From assembly GCA_028583405.1 (NCBI GenBank), contig CM053260.1:12112660-12176659 (forward strand): DNA of 64,000 bases, read 5' to 3'. Source of the DNA: Pogonophryne albipinna (taxonomy: Eukaryota; Chordata; Actinopteri; Perciformes; Artedidraconidae). The position numbers and the translations under genes are program-made. This document shows, in pieces, positions 13,262-62,514 of this stretch (within the stretch, counting starts at the first letter, position 1; each line of letters starts with the position of its first letter). The notes beneath the pieces are model-generated. The model saw only the letters and a list, made by a program, of their open reading frames with translations, did no database searches and was not told the origin of the DNA.

Positions 13262-16200
13262 ACTATTTCCATTTTTTAAATACCCCTGTGCGCACAGACT
13301 CCAGCGCTATCTGGACTTGATGTTGAATTCTTGCGATAAGACTTGGGTCGACTTGAGAAAAACTATTTTGAATGACCGGCTCCACCACTGGGTTGAAAAC
13401 GGAGCCCTCATGTGCCATTTTAAAGTAGATATTATATTGAACCAATGCCCATATCTAAAGTTTTTATATTGTTGTTGTGTGTTGTACTAAAAACACCATC
13501 ATCATCATCATCATCATCATCATCACTGCACTGAGCAGCAATGCTGTTCTGTTTGTGAATGTGCAGTTTACTAGACCAGTGGGCATAAATATAATGCTTA
13601 ACTTTTCCTGTATTGTGTTGTTTATTACATCTTGACAGACAAGTAAACAGCTATCATTCAGAAACAAATGAATAGTCATTACATTTTCAATTTTTGATTA
13701 AACTTAACTGACTAACTCAATACATTTGAAGTGTGTACAAAGAGCAGCAATCAAATGATTCAGATTCAAGAATTTCAGCAAAAACAACCAATATTATTAA
13801 TCAGAGAGGGAATTAATGAGGCCTGTAAATCTCCTATTTTTTCACTCACCACTCCTTACCTTGCCAAAGCATTAGTAGAACCTGATGAGAATGAGCTATT
13901 AGCTTTGCCAGCGTACACGTTTTGTGTTGCCAGCTCTTGTCCTGTGGAGGGAGATTTTGCAGTAATTGCCCTGAAAATACTCCAGCTATCTCTCAATTTT
14001 TTGGACACCTAAATGATGTAAGACAGGATACATTTTCATTCCTAGGTAAGATACTCTGTGGTCCCTGCTTGGATTGTGTGGGATGCTTTAACTTGTAATA
14101 ACGCAAAGCATTCAACATAATTTACATTAAATCAAATCCTTCTAATGGATGAGTAGACATTCTAAAGTCTGTATCCTTTGCATAAATGTGCATATGCATG
14201 TATGACAGCAGGTAGCATACATTAACACAGATCTGACAGCAAAGGTTAGAATTCAGATTTTATATATTTTATTTACCTTGTGTGACTTTTTGACAGGTTA
14301 TGTTTAAGGAGCAGAGAGACAGAGAGAGAGAGGGTGAAAGAGTAAACATGTCCTATTTTCTACCTTGAGAAGCATTCACCTTGTCAACATTGGATGCATG
14401 CACTTTATAAGAAGTTTTGTATCAAAAGCAGTCAGGTGGATTTGAATCAAGTGCAGAGGTTACGTTAGTACCGCTCTCCCCCATCCATAGGGAAATGAGT
14501 GACAAAGAGGCAAGAGACATCTTCTGAAATGCAAGTTTCAATTTGTGGTTGCAGAAGTTTAGAATAGCAAATTGGCCAGACAAATATGATATTACAACAG
14601 ACTGCAGTCCTGGCCCTTGTTGGAATTGAGGTCCTGTGCGTGCATGGTAACTGACTGTGTGGCTCATGCTGCAACATTTTCCTCTTCCTAGGTAGAACAT
14701 AACATTAGACTGGAGGTTAGTTCAGCATGGGTGACTTAATGTGGCATAGTTCATATTTCATAATTTCCTCGTTGCAGCAAAGCCACCGTTACCTGCTGCA
14801 GAGCTCTCAAGTTATCGCCACAAAGATCACTAAGGCAATGTATTTTCATCATGTTCCTTGTTGTCTTAGCCAATTTAAAGATCACGAGCTTAGTGTCGAC
14901 ATTTTACAGACACACACTCATCAATTTCTGCTGCAGCAAAGCTTTGTCACAGGGCACAGTTGTGTTAAAGATGAAACACATATGAGGCACTACTGATACT
15001 GCTGTGTGTGTGCTGTACCTTTATCTGCTACCCTGCAGCCGAGCAATAAACCCATGTCACGACTGACATAATTATCCAAATTCAGCCCCCTAAATACTGA
15101 AGGCAGCCTGTTTCTCTGCAACCATGCTGAATGATTGTCCATCATAGAGGTGCCCCCTTGTTTCAGAGTAGCAAAGAAATGTAATTTGGAAACCTCATAC
15201 TTTGACAAATTAATCAACACTCTCCCTCGTGTCAGATACTTTACTGACTTTGGCAGATATGCCTCAGGCTAATTTGACTGAATATCAGTGACTTGATCAT
15301 TATCTGCTCAGCTCACTTTCCAGTGCAGGTGCTCCCTTCTAGGGTGATCTTTAATAAGATTGTAATCTAAAATAGCAACGAAGTGGAAGAAGATAAAATA
15401 AAACCCTTTGTAGAGAGTTGAAGATATATAATTTCATAGCTCATAATTTCAAGTGGGGAATTAAGGCATGATGAATATACATTTTTAATGCAATCACTTT
15501 AGAATTTTAGTTACAACTTTTATTTTAGCAGAGGGATTGTGTATTGGAGTTTAGAAACGTTTTATTTTTACGAATGGAGTCTGATTCTCCAGGTAACTGC
15601 ATATATAATTGATATTACTTTATTATTTACAAATGATCTTAAATTAAGTATACGTCCATTGCATCGTATTAAGGAATTGACTAGTAAGGTGACACTGCCC
15701 TGTTAAATCTGACACAGTGTATATACAACGTAGTGGAAAGTAATTCAACATATGTGAAAAGTAACCAAATGAACCCCAAAAAGGGATAAAGTTTTAATGA
15801 AAATTATAGTCAAAATGCACTTTTGGAAGAATTTGAACAGAGACAAGAAGCTTTAGAATCGACTCGGATATTTTCTGTTTTATGGTTATAATTATGGCTT
15901 TGTGGAATACAAAAAGAGGTCATAGTGGGAGATAATGTGTCCCACTTACTACCAGCAAGAGCAGGGAGTGAGAATATGAAGGATGGTAATGACCCTGATT
16001 ACTGACTCCACACGTTGTTCGTTTGTCTTAGTGATCTTACCCTTTTACAGGCACAGAGGCACTGCTACAAAAACGGTTCATAGTATGTATGTTGCCGACT
16101 TAAAACACAGTTCAAAATAAGTACAATTACGTTTGCTTCACTGTCATTGATTTGTAGGCATTCAACAAAATTGTGAAAGCATTTAACATAACAACAGTTA

Positions 16201-19200
16201 AAAAATCATGACATGTTAAAGTCAGACAAACTGCATCGCTAATAGAAAAAACCATGGCGGATTTGACGGAACAATAAGGGGCTGACAAATGCTGCCACAA
16301 TTGAATATGTCGCCACAGCTTTATTTGTTATTTTGCAACGGTGATTGAAAACAACCTTACAGATAGATGCTTGAAACACACATGAAGCTTATTTTCTGTT
16401 TTTTTCTTATGCAATTAAAGGATAGAAATTATATTTGTATCATCATACCTAGTGAAAATATACTTGGCTAAATGTTGACAAATATGAAATGCACCTGCTA
16501 ACCAAACATGTTTTAGCTTTGGATGTAAGTGGCTTTTCTAATAATACACAGTATGGCCTCTACACTATTCTGTAAGGATTACATTTTTTTACTTCAAAAG
16601 AAGCTTATGCTTCAATTATGATTAGCATAAGGAAGAGAAACACAGACTGGTTCAATACAAATAGGTTTATAGTTTAAGGCAGCTGATGCGTGATTTTCGA
16701 TGAGATGCATTTTGGTCTGGCAACTAATCTGTGTGGGTCACTCCCTTCTTCCCTTAGTCCCTTTTTCCCCAAGAAAAAAGCTCTTTTAAGGAAAGCTGGA
16801 ACCAAGTGCTATTTGAATGCAACGCTAGTTATCGGTTAAGGTATAAGGGGGATTTTAATTCTGGACGCCTTAATTGCATTCATACTTTTATTATGAACTT
16901 AATCGTTTGGGAAAACAGCTTTATGTTACTGTCACTAGTCTAAAGTATCTCAAAACTAACATTGTCAATAGTAATTGTTGTGTTTTGACTGATGCAAATG
17001 AATAGATTATTTTCAAAATAATGACTGAATAATTAGTCATAATTAAGTATGCTAACACGCACTGATTTATTAACTGATTTCTCCATACCGGCTTCGTCAG
17101 TGTTCACTGCATGCCAGGCTTTATTTTAATGATACTGTCTGTCCCAATCAGTGTCAAGCCTTTCCTGTAGAGAAAAAAAAGTTAATTATGAAACTTTCTC
17201 CGTGCCATGCTCTGTTGGCGCTCTTTCTATCTAACATATTTCTGCATTGAGTGTCATAATAAAGCAGTAATAAGGAGGGGGTACTCTGCACAGTGATGAT
17301 AAGGCCTGGGGTGATGCAGCTAAAGGAATTACTAGTAGAAGTACTTTACCTAAGTGCTCTTCATTACTCTTAATAATTAATCATGGTTAAGTGTATCAAG
17401 AGCCTATACAGTGATTACGTTTCGGGGGTACATTTATACATCCATTGTACAGAAGTATAATTTCACATGTGGAAATGACAGGTATGATGATACTAATAGA
17501 CTTCACTTTTTCAGAAGCAAGATATAAGAAATAAGCTCATGCATTTAAAATTCATTGAATGTCAAACTTGTGTAAGGAGAATCAGCCAAAAAAAACCTCA
17601 AACTATTCATCTGAATAAAACAAACTATCTAACATGAATAATATTTGGGAGTTGAAACTTTCTTGAAACAGGTATATCATATAAAAACAAATGTGCTCCA
17701 TTTGACCTATCTGTTACATATTCCTTTATGTTTTAGTTGTTTGAGACAAACAGCAAAGGTTGAGACAGGATGGCCAACTCATGGAAATGTTGTAAGACTT
17801 GGCATCCAATTCCTTTTTCTATGATGCATTCTCGATATTCATTCGGAAATTGTTTTAAGGACAGAACTGTTTAGTATTTGCTAATACATCAGAAGATTTT
17901 TCTTTGGGCGCCTGCAAGCCTGAACTCAAAGAAATCCATGAAAATGCAAATGAAGACAGTTTTATTAAATGGTTGTATGACTTCTTCAAAAACAATACAA
18001 CTCACAGTATTCATAGCTGTGATGGGACATATTTCTTTTTTTGCAGTGTCTTTTGTTCTATATCCATAAATAACTGAGACCACCTTGTGTTTGAAGTCAG
18101 AGACATGCACAAATGTTGTAGCAGTATCATACCGATGTACTTCCGGATGTGGTCTCCCTCAGTAGCTAATTAAAAAGACATCTTTTTGATCTCATAATAG
18201 CCTTGCTGCCAGGGTAAACAAAGCAAGCGACAATGACACAATAATGGATTTTAGCATTCTAACAGAAGATACTTAAATACAGGTTCATTATTTATCCATT
18301 TTTTTGCAACATCTTGGGTATGATATTAATCAAAACATCCCAAGCCCTCTATGAACCTATAGTGATTGTTCGGTATGATAAACTATTTTTTGTCCTTGAG
18401 GAGTCCAGTGATGAGATTGGGGAGTGAAGTTAAGAGAGAAAAACACATTTCCAATCAACATTTCGAAAAATGAAAGTCATTGTACACAAGAGTAGACGGC
18501 CCTGTCCTCGCATTCAGCGAGTCACATATCACTTTGTCCTTTCGGTCTTGATTGACAGATAAAGTCAAACTGAGTGTAAATCTCATGGTTTTTTCATTGT
18601 TTTTGTCAGTATTTATACATTTGAATATTTATTTCGCAATGTCGCTTACCGTTTTATACAACACCTTGGATCTACAAATCTTGGCAAAGTGAAGTATACG
18701 AAATTGCACATGCAAGTTACAGTAACGTCACTATGGCAACAAGTAATGTTGGTGAAGTATGTATCGTTAGGCAGTAGGCACCTCTTTTTTTACCCAAAAC
18801 TTAATTTAAAATAAGTACATTCAATCAGTACTGCACATTCAAGTACAGCACCCATAAATAGAGCTGACAACAAAGAGAGTACATAAAACAAAAAAAATGA
18901 ATGAAAATCACAAGAAACCATGCAATGAGAGACAAATGAATATTCTAAATTTGTAAAAAAAAAAGAAGAAAAAAAGAAGAATGAAACGTAGCTGAAAATC
19001 TTTAAATAAAGACATACATTATAATTTAATTACATTTGAAAAAGAAAGTTGTGAGCTTAAAAATTCAGTTTGTCAATAAAGACTTCTACTAATAAAATGT
19101 GAGAACATCAACAGTTTAGAAATCCCATCAAACAAGTTGTATACCGTATCTGGCCTAGGTGATGATTTTAGTAGCACATGTCGTGACGTTTTTGAATATT

Positions 19201-19384
19201 TTCCACAATAAATTCTCACCGAAATTATCCAAACGTAGATCTATGTTTCTTCAAAACAACTGTTGCAGTATAACACACAAGTGACACAACCAATAATGTC
19301 TGACGTGAGATTGTACTTACTTCACTGTAGGCTACCTGACAGGGAATTTAATGTTGTTGTTTTTTGTATGCCAATCTTTTTTCG
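13262..19384. other. Intergenic, no gene recognised
   Basis: AT-rich sequence with a (CAT)n run at about 13,497-13,526. The longest frames (13,731-14,012 plus; 14,422-14,700 minus) have no recognisable domain, and I see no consistent set of splice sites around them. A half RFX-like site (ATGGCAAC) lies near 18,733. Confidence 0.45.
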
Positions 19385-19769
19385 GGGTTGCACTTTATAG
19401 ACGGTCCCTTCGTTCGCACTCGTCTCACCTCTGCTGCTGCAGGTGAGACCATAGACTGGTTGAGAGACCTGAGAGTCTGAGACCAATCTTATTTCTACAG
19501 CTCAGATCAAAATTACGTCGTAAACCCGTACCTGACTACGGTTGTTAGGTGACGTCGTAGCTACAGTAGCGTCAGGTAACCATGGAGATATATCCTCTGT
19601 GTTTGGCTTTCCGACAAATGCGTTTTACTTTTTTGACTTGCTGCTCGTACGCCAAATACGTACGCCGTATGCCAAACGTTACTTTTCCGTGAACTGTAAC
19701 AGATATGTAGTAAGCTATCTATAAATTGTATATTCTAAACGTTTTACCATTGGTGTGTCGTCACGTAAA
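19385..19769 (+). promoter_or_regulatory. CFAP20DC: Putative promoter and 5' UTR of CFAP20DC
   Basis: Relative to the AT-rich flanks this stretch is richer in CpG and contains several ACGTCG and TACGCC patches. It carries an X-box-like site (19,541-19,553) that overlaps a TGACGTC core matching a CRE (19,550-19,556). No TATA box is obvious, as is usual for ciliary housekeeping-type promoters. The transcription start is not determined. The call rests on position directly before the first coding exon and on composition. Confidence 0.5.
19541..19553 (+). promoter_or_regulatory. X-box-like RFX binding site
   Basis: GTTGTTAGGTGAC fits the X-box consensus RYYNYY-N(1-3)-RRNRAC with a one-base spacer: half-sites GTTGTT and GGTGAC. 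X-boxes bound by RFX factors sit close upstream of many ciliary genes. This one lies about 217 bp before the start codon of a CFAP20-domain gene. Function is inferred. Confidence 0.5.
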
Positions 19770-56121
<36,352 letters not shown>

Positions 56122-56146
56122 CTCAAAGCTCAAGAGAATCTAAATT

Positions 56147-56152
56147 AATAAA
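56147..56152 (+). terminator. CFAP20DC: Candidate polyadenylation signal of CFAP20DC
   Basis: AATAAA lies 26 bases after the stop codon. Another AT-rich candidate region is near 56,580 (AATTAAATATG). The very short 3' UTR implied by the first signal makes the choice uncertain. Confidence 0.4.
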
Positions 56153-56159
56153 TCATAAG

Positions 56160-57773
56160 TTATTGACGGTGGGTGAATGGCTTCATCAAGTTTTTGAGGC
56201 CTAGCTTATTGATCAGTACTGAATAACCCATTCACAAACATCTTTCCATGTGAAACAGGGGCTTTGTGTCTCCATCAATACTCTTGTCAGTGTGTAAGGG
56301 AGTGGGACTGACTCAATAAGTAAGACATTGGGTGGTGGCCCATTCAGTAGCACATCTGATGGTAGAAAGAGTCTTTACAGAAGTCTTGGCTACCAAAATA
56401 ATATGTTAACTTTTTTTAGATAACATCCTAGAGCTTCTATTTACACAGAAGATTTCTGACATTTAACTTTTGACTGGATTTCTACGTTGCAGATTGCGTT
56501 ATTTTGTTCTATATTTATTATAATTTGTGAAGTAATGTAATTGAAAATAAGTTATGTGTATATATATATATATTGTTTGAATTAAATATGAATTGAGAAG
56601 ACAGTGTTGCTGATTCCATGTGTGAATTTAATGAAACTGCTGTGGCAAAGCTATTCACCTATTAAGCCTTACTAAATGATACATACTGTGTGAGGGTGTG
56701 TGAAGGTGTATACTGTGTATATATAGATATATATATATAAAGATGTATATCTATATGTATATAATAGTCACAATAATCCCTTGTTGTAATAACCGTGTTC
56801 ACAGGTGAACCTGCACCAACAGATGGGGAGCTCATGAGGCTGGCAGGTCATTTAATCTTTCCAAAACACTGATCAAACCTGATGAACGGCTTATACAAGT
56901 TTAATTAATCATTTTCAGCCTGAGATGAATTGCCGCTTGACAGTGACAGGAAACAAATTAAATGAAAAGAAGAGGAAAACTAATATGCATTCATCACATT
57001 GCGATTCCTAGTAGTTTTAATCAAACATTAACCCACACTGGATCAGTGGCTGACAACTCAGTCGGCCCATCCAGCATGCTGGGCCCAGGTCTGCACTTTT
57101 CTATGTCAAATACTGATATTTACACAATTACATTTTATGATCAGTCTGAGAAGTTTTCTCTTATTTGCAAAACCCTTTTTTCCAACCAGCTTATGTGTAG
57201 TATGTAACGGACACACCAAAACAAGAACTTAGAAATGAGGAAATAAATAGAATAGACACATGGTTGAACATTAGCATATTATGATGTGCCTGAAGGGGAA
57301 CACATGCGGTTTCCCAACACCTCTCATACTTTTCATAGTCTTTTAAATATTTTAAATATTCTCTTTATGCATAATATTATGATGTATGACTCAGGAATTT
57401 TGCCAAAAGGGATGTTCCACAGAAATGTGTTCCCTTTTCTAGAAGATACTGGAGAGGAATTTGAGGCTTGGGTGTTTTTTCAATAAAAAAAAAAATGCAT
57501 TTTGTGCATTAAAAACTACAAACCTCGATACTGTTATACATGTATTTCATCCATAGACTGCATCTCCTCATAAAAGCCACGTGACACAAAACCATACACC
57601 AAATGTCGAGTGACGTCTCCTGAAAGGGGGCGTCGACTGCTTGCTTGCAACAGGTTAGAGCAACCAGGAAGTAAACAACCATGGTTTGACCCAGCGCGAT
57701 AACTTACAGAAAACATTTAGTATTAACTTATTACAATTCCCCAAAACTATTTGGGGCTTGATAAGTCACAAGG
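56160..57773. other. Intergenic spacer between CFAP20DC and the small membrane-protein gene
   Basis: AT-rich, with short TA/TG tracts at about 56,556-56,575 and 56,716-56,763. A GC-richer patch at about 57,575-57,700 lies just before the start codon of the next gene and could be its promoter region or a repeat fragment. No other gene was recognised. Confidence 0.4.
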
Positions 57774-59368
57774 ATGTCAGCAGAAAAGGTAAATATGTGA
57801 AAAGGTCTGACAGATCCGCTGATATCTTCCGGTAATGGTCTATCTATAGTTTGAAAGACATAGCCTTGGACATGCCAAAATACTAACAGTTTATTATGAC
57901 CGTGGTGTTACAATGGCGAGTCATGTAATTATCAGGAACATAACAAAAGTAACTCCGTGTATATTGTTTACCGTGACTTTGAACCTTTTGTACAAAAAGG
58001 CCTAGAGTTTTGGGAAATTTAAATATGGGTATGTTTACCTTATTCCTTGAAGAACCATACAGGCTGATTTCATTCAAGTTATTACAATATGCACTAAAAA
58101 CGCTAAGAAATACACCTATTGTTAGGCTACATTCTGTTTTTTCCTGCACAATACTCACTGTTTTACAGAACTTTCGGAATCATTGAAGTTCTAGCAAAGT
58201 GAACTAACTAAACATACACATCCATCAAATTTCATATTACTCTAAAAAATAATAATGATAATATTAGGTTTAGCAGACTTTGTGTCTCCACTCAGACTGT
58301 ATGCACTTGATTAACTGTATAGGAAGCTACAAATCAAAGATGTCTTTCAGCCATAGTCTGTAAAAGATGAATATTAAGCTTTCAACTTCAATTCAGCACC
58401 TTAAATTAAAAAAGTATAATAAGAAAGTGATAGGTCACATTTATATTGATACTAAATAATAACGTGAATATAAGTGAGGTGATATCTCATCACAGCTTCA
58501 TTGTTTTTCAGCTCAGACACCTCCTGATGTGTGATTAATTGTTGAATTGTAACCTTCTGGTCTTGTGAATCATAATTAACACTTAAAGATTAAAGTTTTC
58601 GCACTCTAATCCTAACGTTACAGAGTGTATGATCTTATGCGTAGCTTTGACTTTAAAGATATTGGTTTGTGATCCTAGTGCTCACGTGTGTGATCATTTA
58701 TTGTCAACATTGCTTCCGTTTCCCTGCTGGGCCTGTGATTCACACTCCTGCTGTTGAGCTTTTGGGTCGTACACCAGTGTGATCCATAACACACACGCTG
58801 TTCAGCTGTCATATCTCCTGCCCGTATTTCCTTTTTTATCTGAGCCACACATCATGAACTGAGCTGTTAGGTTTATGGGCTCTTTAACTACCCCACTATT
58901 AGATCTCATTGGATTGAATTAATTTGTCTTTTTAGGCAGGGTTAGGTCGAATTCACCCTGGGGTTATTGCATCGGTGGTCTTCGTCTCTGTGGCGGCAAT
59001 ACTTGCTGCTCTATTGATCATCCGAAAATACTGCTACCCAGTCAAGTAAGCAGACTTTTATAAATGAGCATTTCAAATCCTCAGTGCAGTATGAACACAT
59101 CACCCTGGTCTGTCATTTGTTTTCAGTGAGGCGAGTTACAGATACTCCACGCTGAGGGGAATGGAGGAACAGGGTTCAGCCATGACAGAGGGGGGGGACA
59201 CGGGGCCCTGCACAGTGGGAGAGGAGTCGGATGAGGTCAGTGCTTCATGGCTACCCTGACTATATTTTTCACTTTTCACCGTTGTGTATCCCACAGAAAC
59301 ACAGCTGTTACTTTCCTTCTCTTCACACGTCATGTCTTTTTTTCTCATGACAGGATCTTCTGGAATAA
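57774..59368 (+). CDS. Putative 82-residue single-pass membrane protein, four exons, unidentified
   Basis: Joined exons: 57774-57788, 58936-59045, 59127-59235, 59354-59368, all GT-AG with matching phases. The protein starts MSAEKAGLGRIHPG. It has one hydrophobic helix (about residues 15-33, VIASVVFVSVAAILAALLI), a juxtamembrane RKYCYP, a short tyrosine-containing tail start (ASYRYSTLRG) and an acidic C-terminus ending SDEDLLE. Exons 2-4 are well supported by splice sites and composition. Exon 1 is only five codons; it was chosen because it is phase-compatible and has A at -3. A different upstream exon, even one with a signal peptide, is possible. With a short N-terminus and basic residues after the helix, an N-out, C-in topology is likely. 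I do not recognise the family. The layout recalls small adhesion-type glycoproteins such as SMAGP or glycophorin C, but that is only a resemblance. Confidence 0.6.
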
Positions 59369-59575
59369 GTGTCCGAGGGGGATGCTGCAGGACTGGCTGA
59401 GTTTGTTTTGGATGAATTGTGTGCTTAAGGACTTCAGCAAAAGATTGTTTTCCTTGTAGATGAATCCTTTGTTCCACTCAACATCAGAAAAAAGTAAGAA
59501 AATACCCTTCTTCTTTTTCTTCAAGCTCAAATGTGTTTTCTTGTCCAAATGTTTGGATTTTGTATTCACTGAACA

Positions 59576-59584
59576 ATAATATAA
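59576..59584 (+). terminator. Weak candidate polyadenylation signal
   Basis: An AATATAAAG variant lies about 210 bases after the stop codon of the small membrane-protein gene. It is not a canonical AATAAA. Confidence 0.25.
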
Positions 59585-59589
59585 AGACT

Positions 59590-62514
59590 GAATCTCCTAT
59601 AAAAGAGATGATTTAATTTTCAGACGACTGACTAATTCAATAATGGATTTGTTGCACCTGTGGATTATGTTTCTGGATTTGTATTCTTCATCTGGCTCGA
59701 TTTCTTATGAGAGTGTTATTTCCTTATGTTTAATGCCATTTCAGTCAGACAACTCTCGTGTTTCTTTAACATGTTTATTAGAAGCAGCATATAGTTGAGT
59801 TTGGCGACTAGGATCGGGCCTCATCACTCCATAGATATACATAGCACGATGAGTAATGATTAAATAACTAAACCCTGAGCCTACAGGTGGAAGCTGGGGT
59901 GGTGGTGTGGTGGTGGGGCAGGCAAGCAGCAGCGACGTGGAAGTAGCTGCAGCAAGCAAAGCATAGAGAGATATCTGGCAGGTTAAATAGAGCGGCATAT
60001 TAAGGAGACTCTGTTTGGTTGGTTGTAGAGTGGCAAGGGGCGTTATGTAAGAATGCAGCATAAGTGCTCGAGTTGACTGCCTGAACTAGCTCGCAGGCTT
60101 CGCCCCATTAATGGGTTTACTAGATCTTTTCAAGCATCACTTCCCCAGTTTTAAACATCAAGGTCGTACTCCGTCTGTGTCTACAGTTGTATTAGTAGGT
60201 TAGGAGTAAAGGTTGTGGTATTTCAGCCGCTCCAACATCATTTTAGTGTCAGCTAATTGTGCTCACATCCTCTTACTGTCCAGCTGTGTATATCAGGTTG
60301 TGAGAGAAAGTCATTAAGATGTTGATGTGTTGTACTTCCATCAATATTGTTGTCAGTGTAGCTTATACCTCAGCTCACCTTGAAGTATCTCTGACTTGTT
60401 CTGCTCCCTCCCTTCTGAAACCTTTATGGCCCCTCGATCAGATGTTATATTAGAAGGCTAGTGCTGCTGATCGCACTGAAAATACATTCTCCTGAATATT
60501 CCATGGTTGACTAAAGGCTGTGCCACTGACAAAAAAATTGAAATCAAATTTTTGAAATAACAAATGTAAACAAATCACAGTAATTGCCATGTTAAAAACA
60601 AATGAAAATACAGAACACTTCTTAATTAAGTGCATGATTTTCCATCAGAGATCACAGACTCTTTTAATTTGACTTCTCGGCTGATTTTTTGAAAGCTGCA
60701 TTTGCCACAACCCCAACCCCACCTGCTAGGGAGTCCCAAGTGACATTATTATGTGGCGACAGCTTATACTGATAAATAATTAATGAGAAAATCATCTCAC
60801 TGAAGCTTCTCTTTTGAATTAGATTTGGTATGATAAACAATTAAGCAATGAAATCAATCGGTTGCCCCCTAAAGAGTTTAAAGTTCCTTTATTCTTGCAG
60901 ATTTTTGCAAATATCTTAAGAAAGGGTTTGCTCTAAAGTTACTGATAATAATGGTGTGAATTATGTCAGTGAGGGCGAGTGCATATAATTTATATTCTGG
61001 TGTTCATGTTGGAGATATTTATGTTGTCCTCTAGAATTACTGATGATAGTGTGAATTATGTCAACGCTGACTTCTGCATGTAATTTATACTCTGGTGTTC
61101 ATTTTAGAAATATTTATGTTGGGTTATTAAATGTATTCATGCAGAGGAGTGGCTGATGTGTTCGCCATCTGCTTGGATTGTCCTTGTTCTGTCCAACTCA
61201 TGTCCTGCTTAATTCACTCTTTCTGTCTCTTCTTTGAAGAGCATCTGTGCTTTATCAAAAAGGAACTGTTTATTATTCCTGCTTAAGCGGACAGGAAATT
61301 CTTCTATTTTTAAAAGAACAAAAGATGCATATTTTGGTCCTAGAGTGTTATAGTCACTCTCTGAATGCATAATGCTTATCAGTAAAACGTGGTACACATA
61401 GACCCTCTATTGGTTTCATTAAGTATTACACCATGTTGGGAATTTGAAGTTTTTATAATGTAAATTCCTTCATATATGGCACTAACAGCCCTCTATTGAA
61501 CCACGTGTGACGGAAAAATACTTCATGGTATATATAAACTCAAAATATAATGTTACTGCACATACTTACTATACATTTGAAACATGTTTTCAATTTAAGT
61601 TTTTTAATTCTCAAAGTAATTTATTCTCGTCAAAGCTGTATAACAGACTGGTTGCTCTCCTCGGGCCTCGGATGGCACCGTGTTCAATGTGTGGCAACTA
61701 CTTTTTGAGTAATTAAATACATTAAAATATGAATAGCTTAAAATATCTTGAGCTCTTGCCTCGTATCGTCTGTGTAAGTAATTTGCTTCCAGTTGGTTTT
61801 GTTCTCGAGCTCTGGAGCTGTTCAAACATTGAGTTAGTTTGTTCCTTTTTCAACCCGATGCGTGTCAAAACATGGCCACACAGAGGCTTTAATTCCCCCG
61901 ATCAGCGACTGTTTTATGATGGATAAATTATGACCTTATTATGATTGGACTTTAATAACAGTCATAACATCAGTTCATTACTGCCTGCAGGGAAATGCTT
62001 TTTTAGTTTGGACCCCCCGAGGCAGGTGAAAGCTCGGCCTGAGCTTCTGTTAGAGGATCAGCGCTGCAGATGCTTACTGACACCAGGGCTCGGCCTAATT
62101 ATGCCTTTCACAATTTTAACAGTCCATGACGCCTAATTCTTGTGTAAACAGTGTTTTCCATCCATTAGAAGTAGGGACTAAAATGCCTTGACACACACCG
62201 TTTTGTTCTATGTAAGTTGTGTTTACTGAAATACCAGAATTGGCACTTCCTGTTGGCCAGGTTTCCTTTGAAAAAACTGTTTTATTCTCAGTGACATTTT
62301 CCTGTATCACAGGTAAAATAAAGGTGTTTTGTGAAATGTTTCTCACCTGTTTTAAGTTTATTTACATTTATTTTTGTATTGCCTACTGTATTGTGCTTAT
62401 TTATTTGCCCTTTGTGAGAGATGAATTTTGCTTTATTTTAAAGTCTGTATGAATCTTTGTATAATAGTAGTTTTACACAAATAACTTGACACACATATGA
62501 TTTCCTAACATCTA
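59590..62514. other. Intergenic, nothing recognised
   Basis: AT-rich sequence. Two short similar passages (about 60,950-61,030 and 61,040-61,125: GTGAATTATGTCA, TAATTTATA-TCTGGTGTTCAT, ATATTTATGTTG) form a local imperfect direct repeat of roughly 85 bp. No gene was found. Confidence 0.45.

Noticed and set aside
59136..59477. Minus-strand 113-codon frame
   Set aside because: It lies antisense to exons 3 and 4 of the plus-strand membrane-protein gene and has no recognisable content.
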